A stretch of DNA of 64,000 nucleotides from Bacillus suaedaesalsae (GCF_016890225.1 NZ_JAFELM010000018.1:47782-111781); one strand, 5' to 3'. Counted from the stretch's first letter, positions 1 through 9,078 are shown. Numbers and translations are program-made. Notes: a model not told the origin generated them from the sequence alone.

Positions 1-144
1 CGAGACTTGAAAAAGAGGCTGGGACATAACTAAATAAATGATCCTTAAAGGCGAATAATATCTAAATTATTCTACCTATTAAATAGTATACTTTTTTCGT
101 ATACTATATTATTTATTAATCAGTTCAGCTGGAGGAACAAGTTC

Positions 145-302
145 GTTCCATTGCGCTGCAGACACTCGCCGGATACCGCGGGGAGGAAGCTGATGGTTAT
201 TTTCACTATCGTGAAAAAACCTACCTCCTCGCTACGCCTGCGGGTTCTCAGCCTTTCCTCTACTTCCCGCAGGAGTCGAGTGTCTTCCGCTCCATTCCAC
301 TA
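145..302 (+). repeat. GC-rich dispersed intergenic repeat, copy R1
   Basis: A GC-rich block in AT-rich surroundings. It carries the family landmarks CACTCGCCGGATACCGC at the start and CCCGCAGGAGTCGAGTG at the end, plus an internal TTCACTATCGTGAA insert shared with copy R3. Related copies lie at 1344-1463, 36513-36645, 42252-42306 (remnant), 54415-54530 and 54704-54832. Confidence 0.75.
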
Positions 303-358
303 GTTTTTTTAAAATAGTATGCAAAATCAAACAAATTTATTGAAAGCAACAAATAAAG

Positions 359-405
359 ACCCGAACTATTAGGTGAAAGATACTGCCTAATAGTTCGGGT
401 TTATC
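359..405. terminator. Perfect 15-bp hairpin
   Basis: Arms 359-373 and 386-400 are exact complements around a 12-nt loop and are followed by TTAT. It lies inside the inverted-end segment. It may be a terminator or an RNA structure of that segment. Confidence 0.5.
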
Positions 406-448
406 ATTGGCTGAAATACTTATGTCTCAGCCTCTTTCAGATTGTAGA

Positions 449-487
449 CAAAAGGCCACTCGAAAGGGATTTTCGAGTGGCCTTTTG
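449..487. terminator. Perfect 17-bp hairpin beside the transposase relic
   Basis: Arms 449-465 and 471-487 are exact complements with a GGGAT loop. It lies just beyond the 3' end of the minus-strand transposase relic and could stop transcription from either side. Confidence 0.55.
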
Positions 488-534
488 ATATTATGTATTA
501 TTTAATTGTTTCCAGACCTCTCCGCGGACTGTTT

Positions 535-1267
535 TTATACCATTTCTGGACTTTTCCATGCAAAAGTAAGCATCGCTTGCATGGACAATTTTTTTAGACC
601 TCTTAAAATTGTCCAACGCATACCATGCTTCTCTTTTGCATCTGCGAATACTCTTTTAATTGTTTTTTTCTCCGTGCATATAGTTTATCCAGTGGAAAAG
701 GTGGCTTATCATGGTCTACACGATCTTTATTAATTTCTTGTTGTAGTCGCTCTTGGTAAGCTCGAGTTTCTTTTCGTACAACTTTCTTTTCAAACTTCCG
801 CTTATTAGCACTAGCTTTTTACGTGTGTTGAATCACTAAAGACATGTTCAGCACAATTTAATTTCTTATGAGCTGCTTCTTTTAAAATTCGATAAAAGAT
901 TTGCTCAAATAAGTCTTTATTTTTGAAACGTCTTTCATAATTCTTAACGAAGGTGGAGAAGTGAGTGATCTTATCATGAAACACATAACCTAGAAACCAC
1001 CGATATGCCATATTTGTTTTTATTTATCAATGGTCTTACCATTGATCGAATACCGAATATGTATTGTATAAATGCCATTTTAATTAAGATAATAGGGTCA
1101 ATAATGGGGCGACCAACTTCAGAGTACATATCTTTAACAAGAGGATAGATGAAAGAAAAATCAATTGCCACTTCAAGTTTTCGTACAAGATGATTGGCTG
1201 GAACAAGTTCGTCTAAAGCAATCATTTCAATTTGGTCTCTTTGTATAAAGTTATGTTTCGTTAGCAT
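535..1267 (-). pseudogene. IS1182-family transposase, degenerate
   Basis: Three pieces on the minus strand add up to the two ends of an IS1182-type transposase. The N-terminal piece (1267 down to about 1020) carries VPANHLVRKLE and GRPIIDPIILIKM. The reading frame then shifts into KNYERRFKNKDLFEQIFYRI and HVKS, and shifts again at a TAG near 808 into ASANKRKFEKKVVRKETRAY. After PFPLDKLY the protein jumps straight to the C-terminal KRVFADAKEKHGMRW and LKKLSMQAMLTF, ending with TAA at 535-537. The central part with most of the catalytic core is deleted. At least three frame disruptions plus the deletion mean it cannot make a functional transposase. The IS ends were not identified. Confidence 0.85.
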
Positions 1268-1343
1268 ATTGTCATCTCAAATGTTATTATCCTTATACTT
1301 TAAATGTAGAACATGTTAAAAACAGTCCTAATTTTAGTAACAG

Positions 1344-1463
1344 ATTGTAGCGGAATGGCACTCGACTCCTGCGGGAGCAGTGGGACAGCTGAGACCCCAC
1401 AGGCGGTAACGCCGAGGAGGCTTACCGCCCACCCCGCGGAAAGCGAGTGCCATGGAGCGGAAA
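1344..1463 (-). repeat. GC-rich dispersed intergenic repeat, copy R2
   Basis: Same family as R1 but in the opposite orientation: GGCACTCGACTCCTGCGGGA on the left and CCGCGGAAAGCGAGTGCC on the right. It fills most of the gap between the transposase relic and the terminators of the methyltransferase gene. The R1/R3 internal insert is absent. Confidence 0.75.
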
Positions 1464-1503
1464 TCACTTAGTTTTACAGAAAGAATAATAAACAAGAAAA
1501 AAA

Positions 1504-1574
1504 GACTGTAGACAACTCGAAATATTCGAGTTTGTCTACAGTCTGAAACCTCTATCTTGTAAGATAGAGGTTTT
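1504..1574 (-). terminator. Tandem hairpins after the methyltransferase gene
   Basis: Two adjacent hairpins: 1547-1574 (13-bp perfect arms) and 1504-1545 (arms starting GACTGTAGACAA). Read on the minus strand, the second is followed by a run of seven T. The GACTGTAG arm recurs in terminators at 16229 and 54336. Confidence 0.75.
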
Positions 1575-1578
1575 TGAA

Positions 1579-2757
1579 TTATCTTGAATGAACTTCATAA
1601 ATTCCGAATTTTAGGTAGTCACCTTCATCAGCAGCTAAAAGCTTTGGATGGTCATAGCCTGCGCCGCTCCAGTGGATTTCACGTAATACTTTACGTGCAT
1701 CTACTGCAGCTTCTTGAATCATTTGTTTGAATTGATCTGGCCTAACATGGAATGAACAGCTAGCAGTGATAAAGAAGCCGCCATCTTTGACAAGCTTCAA
1801 GCCATTTAAGTTAATATCCTTATATCCACCTAGTGCTTTTCGTACAGCATGTGCAGACTTTGCGAATGCTGGAGGATCAACGATGACTACATCCCACTCT
1901 TTTCCTTCTTGAACTGCTTCACGTAAATAATCAAAGGCATTGGCCACTACATATTCCACATTGTTAAAGCCATTTAGTTCAGCATTACGTTTTGCTGTAT
2001 CAATAGCATGATCAGAAATATCAACTGCGGTAACATGCTTTGCACCGTACGTGCAGCCATTCAACATAAATGAGCCTGTATGTGTAAAGCAATCTAATAA
2101 TGTCGTGTTAGAATCAATTAATGGTTGAATAGCTGCACGATTTTCACGTTGGTCGAAAAAGAAGCCTGTTTTTTGACCATCTTGAATATCTACAATATAT
2201 TTCACACCATTTTCTTCAATTACAACATCTGTAGGGGCCTCTCCATACCAAAACCCTTTTTCCTGCTCTAGACCTTCAAGTTCACGTACATATACGTCAT
2301 TACGTAAGTAGATTGCCTTTGGGTTAAATACTTCTAATAGTCCTTTCAAAATCCACTCTTTACGAACTTCCATACCAAGTGACATAATTTGAACAACTAA
2401 CACATCTTCATATTTATCGACTACAAGACCTGGTAGAAAATCAGCTTCTCCATAAATTGCTCGACAGGAGTTCACGCTAGGAATCATGCGTTTACGCAGT
2501 TCCCAAGCTTTACGAATTTTATCTATGAAAAATGCCTCATTAATCTCGTCTTGTGTGTAGCTTAAAATTCTTACAATCATTTGAGAACGTGGATTTATGT
2601 ACCCTCTTGCTAAGAAGTGCATTTGATGATTGTATACATCAACGAAATCTCCAGGTTCGAAGTCTCCTTCAATGTGTGCTACTTCACTTTTGTATATCCA
2701 AGGATGTCCTTGTTCTAACCTTTTTTTACGATTTCTTTCTAATATTACTTTAGCCAT
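1579..2757 (-). CDS. Class I SAM-dependent rRNA methyltransferase, RlmI-like (COG1092)
   Basis: 392 aa, the usual length for RlmI-like 23S rRNA cytosine-C5 methyltransferases, which methylate a cytosine of the large ribosomal subunit in the cytoplasm. Visible parts are an N-terminal PUA-like domain (about 1-75), the family signature FFFDQRENR (199-207), SAM-binding motif I in LLDCFTHTGSF (220-230), VDPPAFAKS (293-301), and the motif VI TASCS whose C334 would be the catalytic or assisting cysteine. The ATG has GGAG nine bases upstream. It is a single-gene unit ending in two hairpins. The exact target base is inferred from the family, not shown here. Confidence 0.88.
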   Translation of the reverse strand: MAKVILERNRKKRLEQGHPWIYKSEVAHIEGDFEPGDFVDVYNHQMHFLARGYINPRSQMIVRILSYTQDEINEAFFIDKIRKAWELRKRMIPSVNSCRAIYGEADFLPGLVVDKYEDVLVVQIMSLGMEVRKEWILKGLLEVFNPKAIYLRNDVYVRELEGLEQEKGFWYGEAPTDVVIEENGVKYIVDIQDGQKTGFFFDQRENRAAIQPLIDSNTTLLDCFTHTGSFMLNGCTYGAKHVTAVDISDHAIDTAKRNAELNGFNNVEYVVANAFDYLREAVQEGKEWDVVIVDPPAFAKSAHAVRKALGGYKDINLNGLKLVKDGGFFITASCSFHVRPDQFKQMIQEAAVDARKVLREIHWSGAGYDHPKLLAADEGDYLKFGIYEVHSR

Positions 2758-2981
2758 GTTTCATCACTCCGTTCATTTCATTCGACTTCCATCATACCGA
2801 AAAGAAAAGCGAAACGCTAGTTTTACTAAAGACTTTGTTAGACAATGATTTTATTTACTGTTAAAGGTGCTGCTTTTCAGCGGTGTTTCTTGGGAAATGG
2901 GTCCTGCCAGCTGCTCCCAGTCAAGAACCTTCCTTAGTCCAGGAACAACATAGATTTTTAACATAGCCTAACCAAAAAGAG

Positions 2982-3008
2982 AAAAAGACTCCCGGTAAGG
3001 AGAGTCCG
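2982..3008 (-). terminator. Terminator of the coat-protein gene
   Basis: On the minus strand GACTCTCC and GGGAGTC form a stem followed by TTTTTCTCTTTTT, immediately after the CotF-like gene. From 2760 to 2980 nothing convincing is seen. Confidence 0.7.
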
Positions 3009-3017
3009 TCAATCATT

Positions 3018-3686
3018 CTACTGAAGCATAGTATTAGTTAATGTGGAATAGCTATTTAACATTTGGTTTGTATCTTGTGTTGCAAGCTGAGGAACTTGAT
3101 AATATCCCTTTTTATTTTGGTAAAGAGAGAGCTCATAAGCCATCTCAATCATGTTTGGAACACTATCTGCTAGAACACGTCGTACCACTGGATTCGTTGT
3201 CTCAAGTGATGCATTTGTGTGAGCACCGGCGTTAGCTTTTATTCCATTTAATAAAATACTGGAAATACATTCATCTGTTAGGTCATTAGGTGTCATCGCC
3301 GGCTTCTTCGGTTGACCTGGTTTTAATCCGTACGTAATGTCGTTTTGCTCTAACATTTTATATTGTGAAGTTGGGTGTGAAGGGTCTTTTCCAGTTGAAT
3401 ATGCTTCAACGAGAATGTTGTATTGATCTGTAATAAATTGATGCTGACGATTTACAGTAGCTTTTAATTCAGGATCTTGAATTTGAGGACTAAAGGCAAC
3501 CATGCTGTCTATTAAGCTTATCGTTCCGCCAATTACTTCCTTTACGGCAAGTAATTCATGAGCACCGTGATTAAGTGAAGTAGACATGTTCGTTGATTTC
3601 TTCATCGTATTTGCTGCAGTCTGTCCTTGTTGATTGCCCATCATTGTCATTTGCTGACCGTTCATCATTTGTTGTTGCTGCATCAT
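3018..3686 (-). CDS. yhcQ: CotF-like spore coat protein (YhcQ-type)
   Basis: 222 aa from the ATG at 3686, chosen because GGAGGG lies seven bases upstream. The longer frame begins before that site. The N-terminus is Gln/Met-rich (MMQQQQMMNGQQMTMMGNQQ), then comes a helical CotF-type region starting around NHGAHELLAVKEVIGG and repeating in the second half with a NGIKANAGAHTNASLETTNP-like segment. CotF-family proteins are made in the mother cell and laid down in the spore coat. B. subtilis YhcQ sits next to the same yhc genes, which supports the assignment. Expression late in sporulation is expected but no promoter was identified. Confidence 0.75.
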   Translation of the reverse strand: MMQQQQMMNGQQMTMMGNQQGQTAANTMKKSTNMSTSLNHGAHELLAVKEVIGGTISLIDSMVAFSPQIQDPELKATVNRQHQFITDQYNILVEAYSTGKDPSHPTSQYKMLEQNDITYGLKPGQPKKPAMTPNDLTDECISSILLNGIKANAGAHTNASLETTNPVVRRVLADSVPNMIEMAYELSLYQNKKGYYQVPQLATQDTNQMLNSYSTLTNTMLQ

Positions 3687-3898
3687 TACAAATCCCTCCA
3701 CACATTCAAGAATTAGTGCAACCATAATTGCACATCTTCTATTTTGAGTTGAAAAAGGCTCTTTAATTCTTTAAAAAACATAAGGGAAAAACATGCAAAT
3801 AATGCGTAAACTAACATGTATCAACTGTGACAGTAGAAAAACAAATTTACTACAACTATACTTATCTAAAGAAGAAGCTATAGAAAAGGGGGGAGAGT

Positions 3899-4708
3899 AT
3901 GGATAAAGAAAATGATGAGTTGCTAGAACACGAACGTGAGGACTTTGATTATGATGAATTTTTTCATGGCGATGATGAAGACTATGAACGAGATAAAGAG
4001 CAGAAAAAGAAGAAAAGAACATTCATTACTCGAATAGTTGGCGGAATTTTAGTGTTAGTTCTGCTCATTAACGGTCTTGCCATTTGGCCGCAAATCATCA
4101 ATTTACCTGCAATTGATTTTCTAGCAGCATCTGCAAGCTTATCGCAGAATGAAGATATAAAAGGCTACAAAAAAGCTGTTGTTGTAATTGAACATAATCA
4201 AGTAAAAGGAACAGGATTTAATGTGAATTCACGTGGCCTCATCGTAACAAATGAGCATGTAGTCAAAAACGCAAAACAAGTAATGGTCCATTTTAAAGCA
4301 GGTGAATCGTATACTGGAAAAGTGTTGTATACGGATGAACAGCTTGATATCGCGATTGTTGATATTGATGGACAAAAGTTACCTTACTTAAAAGTTACTT
4401 ATGAGAACACATGGAAGGGAGAAGATCCAGTTGTTTTTATTGGAAATCCCCTTTCTTTTACACAAATAGCGAACAAAGGAGAAATTGTAGGAAGCGTATT
4501 GTTAGAGGATCATCATCGACCAGTCATGATGATTGAAGCTCCAATCTACAAAGGAAATAGTGGTAGTCCAGTCCTAAATAGTGAAGGTGAAGTAATCGGT
4601 GTGATCTTCGCAACGTTACGGAATCCTACCATTGAAACAGATGAGATAATCGGTGTTGCAACGCCAGCTACATATTTAGAACAAATCATTAAAGAGTGGG
4701 AAAAATAA
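3899..4708 (+). CDS. Membrane-anchored trypsin-like serine protease
   Basis: 269 aa. A strongly acidic N-terminus (1-34) followed by KKKKR is cytoplasmic, then one membrane segment (about 45-65) leads to an extracellular S1-type protease fold. The catalytic triad is visible: H120 in TNEHVV, D150 in DEQLDIAIVD, and S221 in YKGNSGSPV. There is no C-terminal PDZ domain, so it is shorter than HtrA/DegP. It resembles the trypsin-like peptidase-domain proteins of Bacillaceae. The start follows GGGGGGAGAGT closely. A hairpin at 4709-4743 ends the gene. The substrate is unknown. It sits where B. subtilis has yhcR/yhcS. Confidence 0.8.
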   Translation: MDKENDELLEHEREDFDYDEFFHGDDEDYERDKEQKKKKRTFITRIVGGILVLVLLINGLAIWPQIINLPAIDFLAASASLSQNEDIKGYKKAVVVIEHNQVKGTGFNVNSRGLIVTNEHVVKNAKQVMVHFKAGESYTGKVLYTDEQLDIAIVDIDGQKLPYLKVTYENTWKGEDPVVFIGNPLSFTQIANKGEIVGSVLLEDHHRPVMMIEAPIYKGNSGSPVLNSEGEVIGVIFATLRNPTIETDEIIGVATPATYLEQIIKEWEK

Positions 4709-4743
4709 AAAACATGAGAGGGTTAACGTACTCTCATGTTTTT
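4709..4743. terminator. Bidirectional terminator
   Basis: AACATGAGAG and CTCTCATGTT form perfect arms with A-rich and T-rich flanks, between the convergent protease and pseudouridine synthase genes. Confidence 0.8.
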
Positions 4744-4762
4744 GATGAATTTAAAATGTACT

Positions 4763-5677
4763 CTAACTCAATTTTTTTTCAAAATTAGAAAGATGTGCGG
4801 GAAGAGAAGCTTCTATTTGAAATTTTTCTTTTGTAATTGGATGTTGAAAAGAGATACGTGCGGCATGTAAGCCCTGAGCTTTTAAAGAGTGTGTTGTACC
4901 ACCGTACAGTTGGTCTCCGACTAACGGGTGGCCAATATGGCTTAAGTGTACACGAATTTGATGAGTCCTGCCTGTATCTAATTGTAATTGAAGTTTTGTA
5001 ATCTTAGATTGATTAAAGACTTTTATCACTTCATAATGAGTAATTGCTTTTTGTCCAGTATTCGATACTCTACGTCTTGTAGGGTGATGACGGTCGCGAC
5101 CAATTGACTCATGAATCGTTCCTTTCTTTTGTCTCACCATACCTTCTGCAAACGCAATATATGTTCTTTTAATGTCTCTTCTTTCTAACATTCCATCTAA
5201 TAAGCTACTTGCAAGGTGGTGTTTTGCGAACAATATTGCTCCACTTGTATCATGATCAAGCCGATGAACATGGCGAACTTTAGCCATGAGCCCATGTAGC
5301 TGCCAGTAGTACGCAATGCCATTAGCTAACGTCCCTGTCTGATTTGCCTCTGTTGGATGTGTATCAATTCCAATTGGTTTATTAACGATCAGGAGATGAT
5401 CATCTTCATACAAAACATCAATGTCCATTTCTTGAGGAATGACTCCATATTCCTCGGGTTGAAAACATTTTACAAAAAGACGGTCCTTTTTTTTCACTTG
5501 AGTAGCCCAATCAACGGCATCACCATTTAATGTGATTCCTTTTTCCATACGAAGTACATGTAACAGCTTTTTCGGTATAAAAAGCTCTTCCTTTGCAATT
5601 TGCTCGATTGTTTTACCATCATATTGAGAAGGAGCAATGATTTGGAGAAATTCACCTTTTTTCTCAGTTTGAATCAT
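4763..5677 (-). CDS. yhcT: RluA-family pseudouridine synthase (YhcT-like)
   Basis: 304 aa. An N-terminal S4-like region (about 10-75) precedes the RluA catalytic domain. The signature HRLD (138-141) supplies the catalytic Asp D141, followed by TSGAILFAK, and the family motif TGRTHQIRVH lies near residue 240. It should isomerise uridine to pseudouridine in rRNA or tRNA; the exact site cannot be told from sequence. The ATG has AAGGAG seven bases upstream and overlaps the TGA of the upstream TSUP gene (ATGA), so the two are translationally coupled. Placement beside yhcQ and near yhcU/yhcV matches YhcT. Confidence 0.85.
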   Translation of the reverse strand: MIQTEKKGEFLQIIAPSQYDGKTIEQIAKEELFIPKKLLHVLRMEKGITLNGDAVDWATQVKKKDRLFVKCFQPEEYGVIPQEMDIDVLYEDDHLLIVNKPIGIDTHPTEANQTGTLANGIAYYWQLHGLMAKVRHVHRLDHDTSGAILFAKHHLASSLLDGMLERRDIKRTYIAFAEGMVRQKKGTIHESIGRDRHHPTRRRVSNTGQKAITHYEVIKVFNQSKITKLQLQLDTGRTHQIRVHLSHIGHPLVGDQLYGGTTHSLKAQGLHAARISFQHPITKEKFQIEASLPAHLSNFEKKLS

Positions 5678-6540
5678 GCTGCAACTCCTTTTTCCTTTTT
5701 TCTAAAAGTAATGACTCTCAGTGTAAACATAACAAGTAAAAATGTAATATAACTTAATGAAACGAATAGACCGATTTTCGCATATCCAAGCATTTGTAAA
5801 ATCATGTTTATAACCGTAGATATATATAATATTCCAAGGTATCGCTTAATCTCTTCATCCTTAAAAAGTTTGGTTAAATAGGCACCAATTTGTCCACCGA
5901 TAATTGCGCCTATAATTAAAGTAAAGGCGAATGAATAATCAATCGGAGTAGAAACAGAATATGTAATAAACCCAGCTAAAACGATAAAGAAGACAGCAAA
6001 TAAACTTGTGCCTACGGCTTTTTTCGGCTGAATTCCAAGCAGTGCAATCGATAAAGGTACAATGATAAAGCCACCACCGACCCCGAGGGTAGTAGATATA
6101 AATCCACCGATAAAGCCAATCAAGAGTGGAATAATCCAAGATTTCCTTTGAACAACTTTAGATTCGGACTTCTTCTCTCCCTTCAACATAATAAATGAGA
6201 AATAACCAGCTAGTAAAATATATAGTACAGGAATAACAACATCTTCAACTTTCCATCTTTCTAGTTGCATCACAAATGGATGGGCAACTTGTGTTGCGCT
6301 TAATCCGGCAACTGCAATTAATAGGCCGGTTTTCGTATCTATATTTTTCATTCTAATATGGGCAACAATTCCTGAAAGACTCGTACCGATTGTATAAAGT
6401 AAGCTAGTAGCAACGGCAACTATTGGTGAGAAACCGATTAATAATAGAATTGGAGTTAAAACAAAGCCGCCTCCAATACCAAAATAACCAGACATAACCC
6501 CCACACATGCCCCAAGTAAAATAAACAGAAAAATATCCAA
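5674..6540 (-). CDS. TSUP/TauE-SafE family membrane transporter
   Basis: 288 aa, about eight hydrophobic segments, with the two-fold repeat typical of the family: FGIGGGFVLTPILL near the N-terminus and LGVGGGFIIVPLSIALLG in the second half. Family members export sulfite, sulfoacetate or related organo-sulfur anions. The substrate here is unknown. The start is a TTG preceded by AGGAGGAACTAATT. It is the first gene of a two-gene operon with the pseudouridine synthase (4-base overlap), a pairing without obvious functional logic. Confidence 0.82.
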   Translation of the reverse strand: MDIFLFILLGACVGVMSGYFGIGGGFVLTPILLLIGFSPIVAVATSLLYTIGTSLSGIVAHIRMKNIDTKTGLLIAVAGLSATQVAHPFVMQLERWKVEDVVIPVLYILLAGYFSFIMLKGEKKSESKVVQRKSWIIPLLIGFIGGFISTTLGVGGGFIIVPLSIALLGIQPKKAVGTSLFAVFFIVLAGFITYSVSTPIDYSFAFTLIIGAIIGGQIGAYLTKLFKDEEIKRYLGILYISTVINMILQMLGYAKIGLFVSLSYITFLLVMFTLRVITFRKKEKGVAA

Positions 6541-6743
6541 AATTAGTTCCTCCTAGCAATTCAAGAAAGCATTCTTTTATTATGCAGAATGCAAGTAGTA
6601 ATAACAACTAATATAGAAATTTTAACCAAAGTTATTACAGTTGTAAGGCAGCATTAACAATCTAGTAACAGTTTCGTTACGACCCTCATTTTCTATTTTG
6701 CCTATGCTAGAATAATGAACGAGCCGAAAAAGGGGGAAGACAA

Positions 6744-7304
6744 ATGATTAAAAAAGTTGGTATTGCTTTATTATTTTATATTTTATTATCTATAGGATTA
6801 GACGTCTTGAATATCGGTCCCCAAGTGTTTTCACTAAATCAAGATCAAGTGGTTGCAACTGTTAATGAAGAAAAAATATATAAATCTGATTTACAAACAG
6901 CAATGAAAAGTGCTACTCCAAAGCTTTCAAAAGATGATTCAAAACAAATTGATCATTCTCTAATCCAACAACAAATTGAACAAAAGGCACTAGAAAAATT
7001 AATTCATAAGGAACTTCTCCTGCAGGAAGCTAAAAAAGAAAACTTCCAATTATCAAAAGAGGAAAAACAAAAAGCTCTGGAGCAAATAGAAGAACATTTT
7101 ACGAATGAAAGTGAACTAGAGAATGTACTAGATAAATATAATTTGTCTGAACACGAGCTGAAAGAAATGGTTGAAGAAGAGCTCTTAGTAGCAACTTTCC
7201 TAGAGAAGAAGTTAAAGGGACTAGCGGAAGACAATCGACAAGAAGAATTGAAATTGTTTCTAGAGCAGTTGAAAAAGAAAAATAAAATAAATATACAAAT
7301 GTAG
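6744..7304 (+). CDS. SurA N-terminal-like secreted or membrane-anchored protein
   Basis: 186 aa. A hydrophobic N-terminus (about 4-22, no lipobox) serves as signal anchor. The rest is a charged, almost all-helical region typical of the SurA/PrsA N-terminal chaperone domain (VVATVNEEKIYKSDL then long Lys/Glu-rich helices). No parvulin PPIase domain follows, so it is a chaperone-like fragment rather than a full foldase. RBS AGGGGGAAGACA precedes the ATG. The tiny lipoprotein gene follows 11 bases later. A role in folding exported proteins is inference. Confidence 0.65.
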   Translation: MIKKVGIALLFYILLSIGLDVLNIGPQVFSLNQDQVVATVNEEKIYKSDLQTAMKSATPKLSKDDSKQIDHSLIQQQIEQKALEKLIHKELLLQEAKKENFQLSKEEKQKALEQIEEHFTNESELENVLDKYNLSEHELKEMVEEELLVATFLEKKLKGLAEDNRQEELKLFLEQLKKKNKINIQM

Positions 7305-7315
7305 GAGGTAGCATC

Positions 7316-7447
7316 ATGAAGAAAACATACTCTATTACAGCAATGTTGTTCGTAATACTCACTATACTTAGTGGGTGTGGAGACAAATATAAGTATGAAG
7401 AAGAAATTGTGTTAGTGGATCAACCGAAAGAAGAATATAAAAATTAA
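7316..7447 (+). CDS. Small lipoprotein, 43 aa
   Basis: A short gene with strong signals: GTAGGAGGTAGCATC before the ATG, a basic N-terminus (MKK), a hydrophobic core and a lipobox ILSGC, giving a mature peptide of about 23 residues rich in Glu, Lys and Tyr. It lies 11 bases after the SurA-like gene and just before a terminator, so the two form an operon. Function unknown. The lipobox, RBS and position make a real gene likely. Confidence 0.7.
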   Translation: MKKTYSITAMLFVILTILSGCGDKYKYEEEIVLVDQPKEEYKN

Positions 7448-7453
7448 TGGAAG

Positions 7454-7485
7454 TCGTAAGGTTAAAGAACCTTGCGATTTTTTTA
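7454..7485 (+). terminator. Rho-independent terminator
   Basis: TCGTAAGGTT and AACCTTGCGA pair around AAAG and are followed by seven T. It ends the SurA-like/lipoprotein operon. Confidence 0.85.
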
Positions 7486-7592
7486 TTTAATATTAAGCTC
7501 TCACTTCTTATGACATTTATAAGTTTCCATTTACATTATCAAAAATTATAATAGGAATGAAGCGAAAATTAACTCGAAAAATGGAGAATACG

Positions 7593-8726
7593 ATGGACCA
7601 AATACAGCTGCTTGAATTAAAGGTAAAAGAGCTTTCAAGTCTACTAGATGCTTTTAAAGAATTAAATACGAATATTGAACTTAATGAAGTGTTTAACAAT
7701 ATCCTTATGCAAACAGTTAAGGTGTTGCAAGCAGAAGCGGGTACGCTTTGGGTTGCTGATTATGAATTAGAAGAAATTACTGCTAGTGCTGCTATAGGCA
7801 CTACGAAAGAGACCATTTTAAATATAAAGTTGAAAATTAATGAAGGTATTGTGGGAAAGGTCATTTCTTCAGGTGAACCGTACTTTATTGAAAATGTCTC
7901 TGAAGACCCTTCGTGGGCAAAGCGAGTGGATGAGACGAGTGGGTTTATTACTAAATCGATGATTACGGTTCCTCTCGTTGCAAATCAAAAAGTATTAGGT
8001 GCTCTGCAACTATTAAATAAAAAGGGAGATGTCTTCTTTACTGATGTAGATGTCAATCTTGCGTTAGCCCTAGCTAATCAGTCAGCATTAGCACTTCAAA
8101 ATAGTCAAATATATAATGAATTGTACACGATGTTTATGAGTGTGATTACAACACTTGCAAAAGTACTAGATGCACGTGACCCTTATACAGCTGGTCATTC
8201 CGAACGTGTAGCTCGATATGCAGAATTAACTGCGAGGCGCTTAGGGTTTCAATCAAAGGAGTGTAGTGACTTATATACAGCAGCATTGATGCACGATATC
8301 GGAAAAATTGGTGTTTCTGATGATATTTTGAGAAAACCTACTAGATTAACTCAAGAAGAGTATTCCTTAATGAAGCAGCATACTGTTATTGGGGCAGATA
8401 TATTATCAAACCTAGAGCCGAAATCCACTATGAAAAATGCAGTGGAAATTGCTAGATATCATCATGAGCGTATAGATGGAAGTGGGTATCCAGACGGCTT
8501 AGAAGGTGATGAAATCCCAATCTATGCACGTATTGTAGGCGTGGTAGATGCTTTTGATGCAATGACGACAATACGTTCTTATAGTAATGGGAAAAGCTTT
8601 GAAGAGGCTGCTGAAGAATTAATTAGGTGTAAACATACGTTGTTTGATGACCACGTTGTGGATGCTTTTACTTCGTTACTAAAAGAAGCAAACTACAAAA
8701 CAGAAAACTTAGGTAAAGTGCGATGA
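7593..8726 (+). CDS. GAF - HD-GYP domain protein, probable cyclic-di-GMP phosphodiesterase
   Basis: 377 aa from the ATG at 7593, which has GGAG six bases upstream; an earlier in-frame ATG at 7557 lacks a spaced RBS. A short coiled N-terminus, a GAF sensor domain (about 20-170), then an HD-GYP domain starting at RDPYTAGHSERVARYAELTA. The metal/catalytic HDIGK motif is near residue 234 and the diagnostic HHERIDGSGYPDGL near 290. All hallmark residues look present, so hydrolysis of c-di-GMP or a related cyclic dinucleotide is expected. The effector of the GAF domain is unknown. It opens an operon: its TGA overlaps the next ATG, and a class III cyclase follows. Confidence 0.85.
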   Translation: MDQIQLLELKVKELSSLLDAFKELNTNIELNEVFNNILMQTVKVLQAEAGTLWVADYELEEITASAAIGTTKETILNIKLKINEGIVGKVISSGEPYFIENVSEDPSWAKRVDETSGFITKSMITVPLVANQKVLGALQLLNKKGDVFFTDVDVNLALALANQSALALQNSQIYNELYTMFMSVITTLAKVLDARDPYTAGHSERVARYAELTARRLGFQSKECSDLYTAALMHDIGKIGVSDDILRKPTRLTQEEYSLMKQHTVIGADILSNLEPKSTMKNAVEIARYHHERIDGSGYPDGLEGDEIPIYARIVGVVDAFDAMTTIRSYSNGKSFEEAAEELIRCKHTLFDDHVVDAFTSLLKEANYKTENLGKVR

Positions 8727-9067
8727 GTCAATTTGATTATTTACTAATTGGTCACCTAATCGGAGATTTTTTATTGCAAACTTCATGGATGGCGCAATAT
8801 AAAGCAACTAGATGGATTCCTCTATTATCACATGTAACGGTATATACAGCAGTTGTTAGCTTAATGGGATATTTTTCTGGAGGTTTATCATTTACAGGAA
8901 TTGCGATCATTTTTATCGGTCATATTATTTTAGACAGGCGGACCTTTGTTGAATTTTGGGTAAGTCGAATTCAAATGGCAAAAGGGCAATCAAAGGATTG
9001 GCTGATGATTGTTGCTGATCAAATTTTTCATATTATTTTGTTGTTCGTTGCAATTTACTTATCATAG
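8723..9067 (+). CDS. DUF3307 membrane protein
   Basis: 114 aa, about four membrane segments. The family signature GHLIGDFLLQTSWMA occurs at the start, and HVTVY and GHIILDRR later. The biochemical role of DUF3307 is not established. It overlaps the HD-GYP gene by ATGA and is followed after 11 bases by the cyclase gene, so it is made with two nucleotide-signalling proteins and may be a membrane partner of one of them; that is inference. Confidence 0.75.
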   Translation: MSQFDYLLIGHLIGDFLLQTSWMAQYKATRWIPLLSHVTVYTAVVSLMGYFSGGLSFTGIAIIFIGHIILDRRTFVEFWVSRIQMAKGQSKDWLMIVADQIFHIILLFVAIYLS

Positions 9068-9078
9068 GAGGAAAACCA

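Larger units (their letters stand above)
11..437. repeat. Segment bounded by inverted 17-18 bp ends
   Basis: The sequence at 11-30 (core GAGGCTGGGACATAA) reappears as its reverse complement at 419-437 with one mismatch. Between these ends lie an AT-rich stretch, a GC-rich repeat copy (145-302) and a perfect hairpin (359-400). No coding capacity is seen. It could be a small non-autonomous mobile unit or two halves of a long-range terminator. The left end touches the window edge. Confidence 0.45.

Noticed and set aside
506..733. 75-codon plus-strand ORF
   Set aside because: Antisense to the C-terminal part of the IS1182 transposase relic, which matches its family far better.
2851..2964. 37-codon minus-strand ORF (MLKIYVVPGLRKVLDWEQ...)
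   Set aside because: It reads sensibly but has no ribosome binding site (only AGG two bases before the ATG), starts just after the coat-gene terminator, and no family is recognised.
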